From positions 1 through 64,000 of the forward strand of contig JAJTHG010000019.1 of the NCBI GenBank assembly GCA_021298835.1: DNA of 64,000 nucleotides, written 5' to 3'. The notes under the pieces are model-generated. The model did no database searches. It worked only from the letters and a program-made list of their open reading frames with translations, and was not told the DNA's origin. Positions 46,292 through 53,973 of the stretch are shown here, piece after piece (position 1 is the first letter of the stretch; each line of letters opens with the position of its first letter). The translations under genes were made by a program, and so were the position numbers. The DNA is from Gemmatimonadota bacterium. GTDB taxonomy: Bacteria; Gemmatimonadota; Gemmatimonadetes; Gemmatimonadales; Gemmatimonadaceae.

Positions 46292-46510
46292 TCAGGCCAC
46301 CCGGGCGGCGCGCGGGGCGCGCTGGACCTTGCCCGCCGCGAGGCAGCGGGTGCAGACCTTCACCTTGACGACCTTGCCGTCGAGCAGAATGCGGGCGACC
46401 TGGAGGTTGGGCTTCCAGGTGCGCCGCGACTTGTTGTTCGCGTGCGAGACGTTGTTGCCGTACGCGACGCCCTTGCCGCAGGTGAAGCAGCGGCTGCGAT
46501 TGATGGCCAT
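46292..46510 (-). CDS. rpmB: Ribosomal protein bL28
   Basis: This is a 72-residue L28. The N-terminal [20 protein letters not shown] and [13 protein letters not shown] supply two Cys pairs, the zinc-binding C+ form. The conserved [12 protein letters not shown] is present. ATG 46508-46510 is five bases after the rplQ stop. L28 is normally near rpmG or elsewhere, so its place at the end of the alpha operon is unusual. Confidence 0.97.
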   Translation of the reverse strand: MAINRSRCFTCGKGVAYGNNVSHANNKSRRTWKPNLQVARILLDGKVVKVKVCTRCLAAGKVQRAPRAARVA

Positions 46511-46515
46511 GGCGG

Positions 46516-46872
46516 TCAGCCCTCGACGAATTCGATGCGCGCCATCTCGGCCCCGTCACCCTTGCGGTGGCCGAGCTTGAGGATGCGCGTGTAGCCGCCC
46601 GGACGGGTGGCGAACTTCTTGCCCAAGTCCTGGAAGAGCTTGTCGGCGGCCTCGCGCTTGTGCACGTGGCGGCCGGCGAGGCGACGGGCGTGGAGGGTGC
46701 CCGCCTTCGCCTTGGTGACGAGCTTCTCGACGAAGGGACGGAGCTCCTTCGCCTTGGCCTCGGTGGTCTCGATGGCGCCCTGTTCGATCAGGGACGTGGC
46801 CAGGTTGCGGAGCAGGGCGAGCTTCTGCTCGCTCGTGCGCCGGAGTTGCCGGCCGGCCTTGCGGTGCCGCAT
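46516..46872 (-). CDS. rplQ: Ribosomal protein bL17
   Basis: This is a 118-residue L17 with the diagnostic [20 protein letters not shown] start, and [20 protein letters not shown] and [20 protein letters not shown]. It lies three bases after rpoA, the normal order in bacteria. Confidence 0.98.
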   Translation of the reverse strand: MRHRKAGRQLRRTSEQKLALLRNLATSLIEQGAIETTEAKAKELRPFVEKLVTKAKAGTLHARRLAGRHVHKREAADKLFQDLGKKFATRPGGYTRILKLGHRKGDGAEMARIEFVEG

Positions 46873-46875
46873 GGG

Positions 46876-47946
46876 TTACTCCTCCTCGTCGTCGGGCGCG
46901 TTGGCCGCAGCGCGGCTCGGCGGCGTGCCCCAATCGGTGATGCGCACGCCGTCGCCGTTCTCGTCCCAGCGCATGCCGAAGTTGAGCCCCTCCTTCTCGA
47001 GGAGCTCGGCGATCTCGGACAGCGACTTCTTGCCGAAGTTCTTGACCTGCAGGATCTGCCCCTCGGTCTGGCGCACGAGGTCGCCGAGCGAGCGGATGTT
47101 GCTGTTCTTGAGCGAGTTGACCGAGCGGACGGAGAGCTCGAGGTCGTCGATCGGCGTCTTGAGCAGCTCCTTCAGGCGGAGGCCGTCGGCCCCCGTGACC
47201 TCGCCGCCGACCGCCATCGGGGCCGAGCTGTGCGAGCCGAAGCCGGCGAAGTACTGGAAGTGCGTCTGCGCCAGGGCGGCGGCGTAGGAGACCGCCTCTT
47301 CGGGGGAGATGGTGCCGTTGGTCTCGACGGTGAGGGCGAGCCGGTCGTAGTCGGTGCGCTGGCCGACGCGGGTCTCGGCGACGGTGAAATTCACGCGCGA
47401 GACGGGGGAGTAGATCGCGTCAATGCGGACGAGGTCCACCGGGAGCCCGCGGTCGAGCGGGTGGAGGTCGGCCTCGACATAGCCGCGCCCCTTGTTCACG
47501 TAGAGCTCGACGTGGAGGTCCTTGTCGTCCTGCAGCGTGAACAGGTGGTGCCGGGGGTTCACGATGCGGATGCCGCCCTGCAGCTCGATGTCGCCCGCGG
47601 TGACGGGGCCGGCGGTGCGCTTGTGGATGCGCAGGACGGCCGAATCCACGTCGTCGGCGAGGGCAAGGACGAGCTTCTTGAGGTTGGCGATGATCTGGTG
47701 GACGTCCTCGACGACGCCCGCGACGGTCTGGTGCTCATGCACCACGCCGTCCATGCGAACGCCCCAGACGGCGGAACCGCGGAGGGACGAGAGGAGCATC
47801 CGGCGCATCGCGTTGCCGAGCGTGTGGCCGTAGCCCCGCTCGAGCGGCTGCACGCGGAACTCCGCGACGTTCGGGTTGTCCTCGCGACGGACGGCCTCCA
47901 CCAGGGTGGGGCGCACGAGTCCGCGAAGGTCGATGGTCTGCGACAT
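46876..47946 (-). CDS. rpoA: RNA polymerase alpha subunit
   Basis: This is a 356-residue alpha subunit. The N-terminal dimerisation domain includes PLERGYGHTLGNAMRRMLLS, and the C-terminal domain has RSVNSLKNSNIRSLGDLVRQ and KKSLSEIAELLEKEGL. The latter contacts UP elements and activators. A short acidic tail (NAPDDEEE) extends beyond the usual ~330 residues. It is separated from rpsD by 111 bases holding two stable hairpins, the only large gap inside the operon. Confidence 0.98.
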   Translation of the reverse strand: MSQTIDLRGLVRPTLVEAVRREDNPNVAEFRVQPLERGYGHTLGNAMRRMLLSSLRGSAVWGVRMDGVVHEHQTVAGVVEDVHQIIANLKKLVLALADDVDSAVLRIHKRTAGPVTAGDIELQGGIRIVNPRHHLFTLQDDKDLHVELYVNKGRGYVEADLHPLDRGLPVDLVRIDAIYSPVSRVNFTVAETRVGQRTDYDRLALTVETNGTISPEEAVSYAAALAQTHFQYFAGFGSHSSAPMAVGGEVTGADGLRLKELLKTPIDDLELSVRSVNSLKNSNIRSLGDLVRQTEGQILQVKNFGKKSLSEIAELLEKEGLNFGMRWDENGDGVRITDWGTPPSRAAANAPDDEEE

Positions 47947-47967
47947 CTATGGGTCTCCGTTAGGTCC

Positions 47968-47991
47968 GCCGGTGCGAGGAATCGCACCGGC
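47968..47991. promoter_or_regulatory. Hairpin 1 in the rpsD-rpoA leader
   Basis: A perfect 10-bp stem (47968-47977 with 47982-47991) with a GGAA/TTCC tetraloop lies 22 bases before the rpoA ATG. It is close enough to affect rpoA translation. Confidence 0.55.
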
Positions 47992-48004
47992 GACGCCCGG
48001 CCCC

Positions 48005-48043
48005 GCCCCTGACGCGCGGCCGGCTCGTTCGGGCGTCAGGGGC
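48005..48043. promoter_or_regulatory. Hairpin 2 in the rpsD-rpoA leader
   Basis: An 11-bp perfect stem (48005-48015 with 48033-48043) with a 17-base loop lies just after the rpsD stop. It may be a partial terminator or RNase target that sets the ratio of rpsD to rpoA. Confidence 0.55.
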
Positions 48044-48057
48044 CCGACCAGGGTTGG

Positions 48058-48693
48058 TTACTTCGAGTAGAGCTCGACGACGAGCTGCTCCTGCGCGGGC
48101 ACCGGGATGGCGGTACGCTGGGGCTGCTCGAGCATGCGGCCCGAGAAGGTGTCGCGGTCAACCGCGATCCAGTTCGGGGCCTGCCCCTTCTTGGCCTGCT
48201 CCATCGCCCCCAGGACGGGGACGAACTCGCGCGCGTGCTGCCGGACGCGGACCTCGACCCCCGGGGTCACGGCGTAGGACGGGATGTCCACCGTCTTGCC
48301 ATTCACCTCGACGCCGCGGTGCCGGATGATCTGGCGCGCGGCCCTGCGGCTCGGCGCGAACCCCATCCGGTACACGATGTTGTCGAGCCGGCTCTCGAGG
48401 GCCGCGAGCAGGTTGTGCCCCGTGATCCCCGGCAGCGTAGCGACCTTCTCGAACGTGTTGCGGAACTGCCGCTCGGAGAGCCCGTAGATGCGCTTGATCT
48501 TCTGCTTCTCGCGCAGCTGCTTGGCGTACTCCGACATCTTCTTGCGGCGCGCCGCCTGCTGCCCGTGCTGGCCGGGCGGATACGGCCGACGCTCGACCGG
48601 GCACTTCTCGGTGAAGCACTTCGTGCCCTTGAGGAACAGCTTCGTGCCCTCGCGGCGGCACTGCCGGCAGGCCGGCCCCGTGTAACGCGCCAT
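48058..48693 (-). CDS. rpsD: Ribosomal protein uS4
   Basis: This is a 211-residue S4 starting MARYTGPACRQCRREGTKLF, with four Cys in the N-terminal region (CRQC, CFTEKC), a zinc-type S4. The S4 RNA-binding domain is LESRLDNIVYRMGFAPSRRA and RHRGVEVNGKTVDIPSY. S4 is the autoregulator of this operon in E. coli, so the neighbouring hairpins are of interest. Confidence 0.98.
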   Translation of the reverse strand: MARYTGPACRQCRREGTKLFLKGTKCFTEKCPVERRPYPPGQHGQQAARRKKMSEYAKQLREKQKIKRIYGLSERQFRNTFEKVATLPGITGHNLLAALESRLDNIVYRMGFAPSRRAARQIIRHRGVEVNGKTVDIPSYAVTPGVEVRVRQHAREFVPVLGAMEQAKKGQAPNWIAVDRDTFSGRMLEQPQRTAIPVPAQEQLVVELYSK

Positions 48694-48696
48694 CGC

Positions 48697-49074
48697 TCAG
48701 ACCCTCCGACGCTTCGGCGGACGGCAGCCGTTGTGCGGAATCGGCGTGACGTCCTTGATCGACTTGACCGTCAGGCCCGCGGCGGCGAGCGCCTGGATCG
48801 CGGACTCCCGCCCCGATCCCGGCCCCTGCACCTTCACGTGGACCCGCTTCATCCCCGCCGAGAGCGCCTCGCGGGCCGCCTGCTCGGCGGCGACCGTGGC
48901 GGCGAACGGGGTGCTCTTCTTCGACCCCTTGAAGCCCGCCTTGCCGGCCGAGCCCCACGCGACGGCATTGCCGTTGGCGTCGGTGATCGTGATGGTCGTG
49001 TTGTTGAAGGTCGCGTTCACGTGCGCGAGCCCCTCGGCGTCCACGACCTTCTTGGTCTTCTTGCCCGTGGCCAT
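48697..49074 (-). CDS. rpsK: Ribosomal protein uS11
   Basis: This is a 125-residue S11. [20 protein letters not shown], the [20 protein letters not shown] core and the C-terminal [18 protein letters not shown] are the family hallmarks. Its ATG overlaps the rpsM TAA by one base (TAATG). Confidence 0.98.
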   Translation of the reverse strand: MATGKKTKKVVDAEGLAHVNATFNNTTITITDANGNAVAWGSAGKAGFKGSKKSTPFAATVAAEQAAREALSAGMKRVHVKVQGPGSGRESAIQALAAAGLTVKSIKDVTPIPHNGCRPPKRRRV

Positions 49075-49451
49075 TACTTGGTCACCTTCTTCTTGCCGGC
49101 GATGGCGCGACGCGGACCCTTCTTCGTGCGCGCGTTGGTGTGCGTCCGCTGCCCGCGCACCGGCAGGCCGCGACGGTGGCGGATGCCCCGGTAGGAGCCG
49201 ATGTCCATGAGCCGCTTGATGTTCATCGCGACCTCGGTGCGCAGCGCGCCCTCGACGCGATGGTCACGCTCGATGACCTGGCGGAGCTTGTTGACGTCGG
49301 CGTCGGTGAGGTCCTTGATCCGCAGGGCCGGCGACACCCCCGTCTTCTCGAGGATCTCGCGGGCGGTCACCCGACCGATGCCGTAGATGTAGGTGAGGCC
49401 GATCTCGACGCGCTTCTCGCGCGGGAGGTCAACGCCGGCAATTCGTGCCAT
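49074..49451 (-). CDS. rpsM: Ribosomal protein uS13
   Basis: This is a 125-residue S13 with [40 protein letters not shown] and [20 protein letters not shown]. It ends in a basic tail ([14 protein letters not shown]). It starts 15 bases after rpmJ. Confidence 0.98.
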   Translation of the reverse strand: MARIAGVDLPREKRVEIGLTYIYGIGRVTAREILEKTGVSPALRIKDLTDADVNKLRQVIERDHRVEGALRTEVAMNIKRLMDIGSYRGIRHRRGLPVRGQRTHTNARTKKGPRRAIAGKKKVTK

Positions 49452-49466
49452 TCAATACGCTCCGGG

Positions 49467-49583
49467 TCAGCCCTGACGCTGCTTGTGCTTCGGGTTGCGC
49501 TTGCAGATGATGCGGGTGACGCCGTCTCGCTTGACCACCTTGCAGTGCTCGCAGATCGGCTTCACGCTCGAACGGACCTTCAT
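49467..49583 (-). CDS. rpmJ: Ribosomal protein bL36
   Basis: This 38-residue L36 of the zinc-binding C+ type begins [20 protein letters not shown] and ends [13 protein letters not shown]. The start is ATG 49581-49583 with AGAGGA upstream. It is the first gene of the alpha operon; infA, map, adk and secY, often upstream, are absent. Confidence 0.97.
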   Translation of the reverse strand: MKVRSSVKPICEHCKVVKRDGVTRIICKRNPKHKQRQG

Positions 49584-49640
49584 CGGGAAATCCTCTGGAC
49601 CATCGGGATTGGCCCGGGTGGTAAATCCGGGCAGACCCGT

Positions 49641-49669
49641 AACATAGACCACCGACGCGGGTGATTCAA
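49641..49669 (-). promoter_or_regulatory. Promoter of the alpha ribosomal operon
   Basis: The minus strand reads TTGAAT (49669-49664), a 17-bp spacer, then TATGTT (49646-49641). The leader to rpmJ is about 50 bases. It is one of the best sigma-70-like matches in the window. Confidence 0.7.
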
Positions 49670-49773
49670 GGGGACCCGCTTGACATTTCCGGCGGGCCGA
49701 CGTGTACGGCCCTGTTTCGGTGTTCGCTCGGGGGCCGCCCGTTCGTTGTCCTGCCGACCGGCAAGGGCCGGAC

Positions 49774-50493
49774 TCAGGTGCCGAGGTCGGCCAGCACGGC
49801 GCGCATTGCCACCGCCGGATCCGGTGCCGCCGTCACCGCCCGCCCGACCACCACATACCGCGCCCCGCGCGCCTGCGCCTCGCCCGGCGTGACGACGCGG
49901 GCCTGATCGTGCGTCGCGCCGCCGGCCAGCCGCGTCCCGGGCACCAGAGGCCACAGCCGCGGACACCCGGCACGCACGCGGGCCACTTCCTCGCCGCTGC
50001 AGACGATGCCGTGGCAGCCGGCACCTTCGGCGAGCGCGGCGAGACGCAGCACCTCGTCGGATACCGACGGCACCGCCTTGCCGGCCGCGCTCGCGTACTC
50101 GTCGGCCGAGAAGCTCGTCAGCACCGTCACCGCGAGGATGCCGCACCCGGCCCCGCCCTGCGACGACGCACCGCCGGCCCCGTCCACGGCCGCCTCGAGC
50201 ATCCGCGAGCCGCCCGCCGCGTGCACCGTCAACAGGCGCGCCCCCAGCCGCGCCGCGCTGCGCGCGACCCCCTTCACCGTGTTGGGAATGTCGTGCGCCT
50301 TGAGGTCGATGAAGACGTCCTTCCCCTGCGCGTGCAGCCAGTCCACCACCCGCGGCCCGTCCACCGCGTAGAGCTCGAGCCCCACCTTGTAGAAGTCGCA
50401 CGTCGGCCCGAGCGCGGTCACCAGCCGCTCGGCGGTCGCGAAGTCGGGGAGGTCGAGCGCCACGATCGGGCGCGCACGGGTCAGGTCGGCCAT
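49774..50493 (-). CDS. pyrF: Orotidine-5'-phosphate decarboxylase PyrF
   Basis: This 239-residue enzyme makes UMP from OMP. Motifs are [17 protein letters not shown], the catalytic Asp-Lys-Asp set in [17 protein letters not shown], and the phosphate-binding end [18 protein letters not shown] start at ATG 50491-50493; a start at 50511 is also open. The beginning overlaps the pyrD end by 13 bases. It is the last gene of the smpB-amidase-pyrD-pyrF run. Confidence 0.96.
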   Translation of the reverse strand: MADLTRARPIVALDLPDFATAERLVTALGPTCDFYKVGLELYAVDGPRVVDWLHAQGKDVFIDLKAHDIPNTVKGVARSAARLGARLLTVHAAGGSRMLEAAVDGAGGASSQGGAGCGILAVTVLTSFSADEYASAAGKAVPSVSDEVLRLAALAEGAGCHGIVCSGEEVARVRAGCPRLWPLVPGTRLAGGATHDQARVVTPGEAQARGARYVVVGRAVTAAPDPAVAMRAVLADLGT

Positions 50494-51404
50494 TGCAGGG
50501 TGCCGATGCACTCGGCGAGGGTGGTCCGTTCGCGGTCACACCATCGCGCGAGGCCGCGCACGATGCGCCCGGGGGTGCGCGGGTCGCGCATGCCGGCGGT
50601 GCCGACGCCGACGAGCGTCGCGCCGGCGAGCAGGTACTGCAAGGCGTGGTCGGCGGTCGCCACGCCACCCAGCCCGATCACGGGCACCGAGGGCAGCGCC
50701 TTCCGCACCAACCACGTGGCACGGACCCCGACGGGGAGCAACGCCGGTCCGCTCATCCCGCCGGTGCCGAAGCCCAGCATCGGCCGACGCCGTGCGACGT
50801 CCACCACCAGGCCGGGCATGGTGTTGGTCAGCGTGAGGGCATCGGCCCCGGCATCCACGGCGACGCGCGCCGCGTCAGCGATGGCGGGCAGCGCCGGCGA
50901 CAGCTTCACCACCAAGGGGCGCCGGGTGGCGGCGCGCGCCCGCGAGACGACCGCCGAGAGCGCCTGCGGATCGGCACCGAACTCCATCCCGCCCGCCTTG
51001 ACGTTGGGGCAGCTGACGTTGAGCTCGTAACCCACCGGCCCCGCGAAGTCATCGAGGTGCGTGATGACCTCCGCGAACTCGTCGATGGCGAAGCCGACGA
51101 CGTTCACGAGCACCCTCGCGCGCCGGACGCACGCGAAGAGCGCCGGGAGGTGGCGGGCCTTGACCTCGACCATCCCCGGATTTGCCAGCCCGACGGCGTT
51201 GACCATGCCGCCGTCGAACATCCCCACGCGCGGCGCTGGCGCCCCGTGCCGCGGCGCCACGCTGACGGCCTTGGTGACGAGGCCGCCGAGCGCGTCGAGG
51301 TCGCAGACCTCGGCGAGCTCGTGCCCGTAGCCGCACGTACCGCTCGCCAGCACGACGGGGTTCTGCCAGTCGACGCCGGCGAACGTGACGGCGAGCGGGG
51401 TCAT
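50481..51404 (-). CDS. pyrD: Dihydroorotate dehydrogenase, class 1B-like catalytic subunit
   Basis: This is a 307-residue FMN enzyme. The start is MTPLAVTFAGVDWQNPVVLA. FMN-binding and catalytic motifs are SGTCGYG, GLANPGM, ELNVSCPNVKAGG (catalytic Cys of class 1), LVVKLSPALPAI, and GLGGVATADHALQYLLAGAT. The SCPN Cys supports class 1B (PyrD with a PyrK partner), but no pyrK is visible. ATG 51402-51404 overlaps the amidase stop (ATGA). Confidence 0.96.
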   Translation of the reverse strand: MTPLAVTFAGVDWQNPVVLASGTCGYGHELAEVCDLDALGGLVTKAVSVAPRHGAPAPRVGMFDGGMVNAVGLANPGMVEVKARHLPALFACVRRARVLVNVVGFAIDEFAEVITHLDDFAGPVGYELNVSCPNVKAGGMEFGADPQALSAVVSRARAATRRPLVVKLSPALPAIADAARVAVDAGADALTLTNTMPGLVVDVARRRPMLGFGTGGMSGPALLPVGVRATWLVRKALPSVPVIGLGGVATADHALQYLLAGATLVGVGTAGMRDPRTPGRIVRGLARWCDRERTTLAECIGTLQWPT

Positions 51405-52723
51405 CGGCCGCCCCCTGGCCCGCGGCCGCCGCCGACGCGCCGTTCGTACCGCGCGAGGTACTCCATCGCCGCGTCGGCGACGGCCGCCCCCAGGCGCTCC
51501 TGTTCGCCGCGATCGGTCATCCACGCCGCCTCGCGGCGGTTGGTCCCGAAGCCGATCTCGACCAGGACCGCGGGCATGAACGCGGTGACCAGCACGCGGA
51601 AGCCCGCCTGCTTGACGCCCCGATTGGGGCCGGGGTGGATGCGTCGCAGCCGGTCCTGCACGAGGCGCGCGACTTCGCTCGACTCGCGCAGGTGCTCGTT
51701 CTGCGCCATGTCGTTGAGGAGGAAGCTCAGGTCGTCCCCGGCGGGGGCGTCGGCAGCGGTCTCGAAGCGCACCGACTCGTTCTCCATCTGTGCGACCCGG
51801 CGCTCGTCCTCCGTCTTTGCGTCGCTCAGGAAGTACGTCTCGAAGCCGCGGGTGGCCCCCGGATCGCTCCAACGCGGGTTGGCGGCGTTCACGTGGATGC
51901 TCAGGAACAGGTCGCCGCGCGCCCGGTTGGCGATGTGCCCGCGGTCGGCGAGCGCGATCAGCGTGTCGCGAGTGCGCGTCATGACCACGCGGGCCCCGCG
52001 ACGCCGCAGCGCGGCGGCGACCTCACGCGCCACCTCGAGCGTGATGTCGGCCTCGTACACGCACGTCCCCGGACGGCAGTCGTGCGGGCCGCGCATGCCG
52101 CGATCCGGCCCCCCGTGCCCGGCATCCACCACGACGGTAAACTCGCCGCTCGCGCGGGGGGCAGGCGCCTCACCGATCGTCGGGGGGCCGGGTGGGGGCG
52201 TACGTCGCAGCCCGCGGCTGGTGGACGCGCGGTAGGCCGCGGAGGGCAGCGTGCCGCTCGACCGGAACAACCGCACCTCGGCCCGGCTGGCATCGTAGAG
52301 CACGCCGCTGACGACGCGCGGTACCACGTCGGTGACGACCGCGAACGGGAGCCACAGCACGCCGGCCCGCAGCTCGGGCGCACTCGGCAGCGGTACCGGC
52401 TGGCCGGCCGTGCGGACCCACGCGGACCCCGCCTCGAACTCGAGCCGTGTGCCCTCGACGAGCAGCGCCCACGTGGCCCCGCCCTGCGGACGCCACTGAC
52501 CGCCAAGGGCGGCGGCGAACTCGTCGCCGCGGACGGCCGGCCCCGAGTCCAGCACCGCGACGGGCACCGCCAAGGCGCGATCCGGACTGCGCACGACGAC
52601 CTGCGAGGGCACCTGGGCGGCCCCGACGGCCGTCCAGCCGGCCGCCGCCACCGCGAGGCGGCACGCCGCCACCGCGAGGCGGCACGCCGACCGTGCCGCG
52701 CCCATCACCGCCACGCCCGTCAT
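51401..52723 (-). CDS. N-acetylmuramoyl-L-alanine amidase (Amidase_3)
   Basis: This 440-residue exported zinc amidase cleaves peptide stems from peptidoglycan. An Ala-rich signal peptide containing a duplicated ACRLAVA unit is followed by a ~190-residue region with AMIN or copper-amine-oxidase-like beta sheets (VLWLPFAVVTDVVPRVVSGV). The catalytic domain has VVDAGHGGPDRGMRGP, Glu in YEADITLEVARE, SIHVNAANP and VEIGFGTNRREAAW. A C-terminal Gly/Arg tail closes it. It resembles AmiA/B/C and CwlM-type enzymes and works in daughter-cell separation. ATG 52721-52723 overlaps the smpB stop. Confidence 0.93.
   Translation of the reverse strand: MTGVAVMGAARSACRLAVAACRLAVAAAGWTAVGAAQVPSQVVVRSPDRALAVPVAVLDSGPAVRGDEFAAALGGQWRPQGGATWALLVEGTRLEFEAGSAWVRTAGQPVPLPSAPELRAGVLWLPFAVVTDVVPRVVSGVLYDASRAEVRLFRSSGTLPSAAYRASTSRGLRRTPPPGPPTIGEAPAPRASGEFTVVVDAGHGGPDRGMRGPHDCRPGTCVYEADITLEVAREVAAALRRRGARVVMTRTRDTLIALADRGHIANRARGDLFLSIHVNAANPRWSDPGATRGFETYFLSDAKTEDERRVAQMENESVRFETAADAPAGDDLSFLLNDMAQNEHLRESSEVARLVQDRLRRIHPGPNRGVKQAGFRVLVTAFMPAVLVEIGFGTNRREAAWMTDRGEQERLGAAVADAAMEYLARYERRVGGGRGPGGGR
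52644..52685. repeat. 21-bp direct duplication in the amidase signal peptide
   Basis: Two identical 21-mers (52644-52664 and 52665-52685) encode two copies of a seven-residue hydrophobic unit on the minus strand, lengthening the signal peptide core. Confidence 0.9.
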
Positions 52724-53199
52724 CGCCGCGACCGGAGTGCCCGCGCGATGTCGCGCGCGGCCTCCTTCGCCTTGAGGTCCTCGCGCTTGTCGTGCGCCTT
52801 CTTGCCGCGGCCGAGTGCCATGCGGACCTTCGCGATACCGCTCGGCGCGAAGTAGAGCTCCATCGGGACGAGCGAGAGGCCCTTGCGCTCGAGCGCGCCG
52901 ATGAGCTTGCGGATCTCGCGCTTGTGCAGGAGCAGCTTGCGCGTTCGCGTCGGCGCATGGTTGACGTAGCCGCCCTTTTCGTACGGCGCGATGTGGGCAT
53001 TGAGGAGCCACAGCTCGCCGTTGTTGACCACCCCGAAGGCATCGGTGATGTTGGCGCGGCCGTCGCGCAGCGACTTGACCTCGCTCCCGGTCAACACCAG
53101 TCCGGCCTCGAAGGTCTCGAGGATCTCGTATTCGTGCCGGGCTCGGCGGTTCAGGGCGACGGACTTGCGCTCCGGCGCCGTCTCGGGAGTCGTTGCCAC
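52720..53199 (-). CDS. smpB: tmRNA-binding protein SmpB
   Basis: This is a 159-residue SmpB. The N-terminus has ALNRRARHEYEILETFEAGL, then LTGSEVKSLRDGRANITDAF and LLLHKREIRKLIGALERKGL. The C-terminal helix GKKAHDKREDLKAKEAARDI inserts in the mRNA channel. It works with tmRNA (ssrA), which is not in the window. The start is GTG 53197-53199 with no Shine-Dalgarno; a TAATTT or TGTAAT sequence lies five to seven bases away, so this mRNA may be leaderless. Confidence 0.97.
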   Translation of the reverse strand: MATTPETAPERKSVALNRRARHEYEILETFEAGLVLTGSEVKSLRDGRANITDAFGVVNNGELWLLNAHIAPYEKGGYVNHAPTRTRKLLLHKREIRKLIGALERKGLSLVPMELYFAPSGIAKVRMALGRGKKAHDKREDLKAKEAARDIARALRSRR

Positions 53200-53228
53200 G
53201 CCGCAAATTACATCGCGCCACGGGCGAT

Positions 53229-53257
53229 TTGACGCGGCCCCGCCGGCGCGCTAGGTT
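53229..53257 (+). promoter_or_regulatory. Promoter of the tRNA-Leu gene
   Basis: TTGACG (53229-53234), a 17-bp spacer, then TAGGTT (53252-53257). Transcription would begin within a few bases of the mature 5' end at 53268. Confidence 0.75.
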
Positions 53258-53267
53258 CCGCCTTCCT

Positions 53268-53351
<84 letters not shown>

Positions 53352-53354
53352 CTT

Positions 53355-53390
53355 CGACGCGGCGTTCGCCTCCGGGCGGGCGCCGCGTCG
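53355..53390. terminator. Hairpin between tRNA-Leu and the converging gene
   Basis: A 10-bp stem (53355-53364 with 53381-53390) with an inner 4-bp CGCC/GGCG stem. It sits between convergent units, so it could serve both strands, though no T-tract is seen. Confidence 0.55.
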
Positions 53391-53407
53391 TGGCGTTCGC
53401 CCCGGAC

Positions 53408-53965
53408 TCAGCGCGCGAGCTTCGAGGGCGCGACGTCGTCCGGCAGTGCCGCCGTCCCGTATGCGGCGCGCAGCGCATCGGCGGCCTCGAGCATCCCGGC
53501 CGCCAGCACGGCGCCCGCCCGCGCGATGGCGCCGGCGTGGTCGCCGGTGATCGCGCCGGCGAACGTGAGGATCTCGCGCGCGAGGCGCGACTCGAGCGGC
53601 TCGCGCCCGTCCTTCTTGGCGACGGCCGCGCGGTAGGCGGCCAATCGGGCCTGGTACTGCCCGACGGCCACGGAGAGCCGGTCGGCGGCGATGTGCGGGT
53701 CGCGCGCGAAGGCACCGAGCACCGCCTGCGCCACCTCCTGCGCGGTCCGGTCGTTCAAGGCATCGCGTTCGGCGACGAGGACCCCGAGCGCCCGGCGGGC
53801 ATAGCGCCACTCCCACCGGGCGTGGTCGTCGTCGCGGCGGAGCATGAGCGAAGCGAGCCATGCGACATCATCCTCGGTCGGCTCGGCCTGGAGTGCGACC
53901 ACGACCCGTTCCGCCGCGGGATGCCGCGACGCGCCCAAGGCGCCGCCGAAGAGGCCACCCGCCAC
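53408..53965 (-). CDS. Unknown helical protein coupled to an Rrf2 regulator
   Basis: I do not recognise this 185-residue protein. It starts at GTG 53963-53965, eight bases after the Rrf2 stop, with GAGGGG four bases upstream. It begins VAGGLFGGALGASRHPAAER and is almost wholly alpha-helical. It has an acidic EPTEDDVAWLASLMLRRDDD segment and an Ala-rich C-terminal half (LAREILTFAGAITGDHAGAI). There is no signal peptide, TM segment, Cys or metal motif. The tight coupling suggests a shared role with the Rrf2 protein. Longer frames overlap the regulator by more than 150 bases and are rejected. Confidence 0.65.
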   Translation of the reverse strand: MAGGLFGGALGASRHPAAERVVVALQAEPTEDDVAWLASLMLRRDDDHARWEWRYARRALGVLVAERDALNDRTAQEVAQAVLGAFARDPHIAADRLSVAVGQYQARLAAYRAAVAKKDGREPLESRLAREILTFAGAITGDHAGAIARAGAVLAAGMLEAADALRAAYGTAALPDDVAPSKLAR

Positions 53966-53973
53966 CGTGCCCC

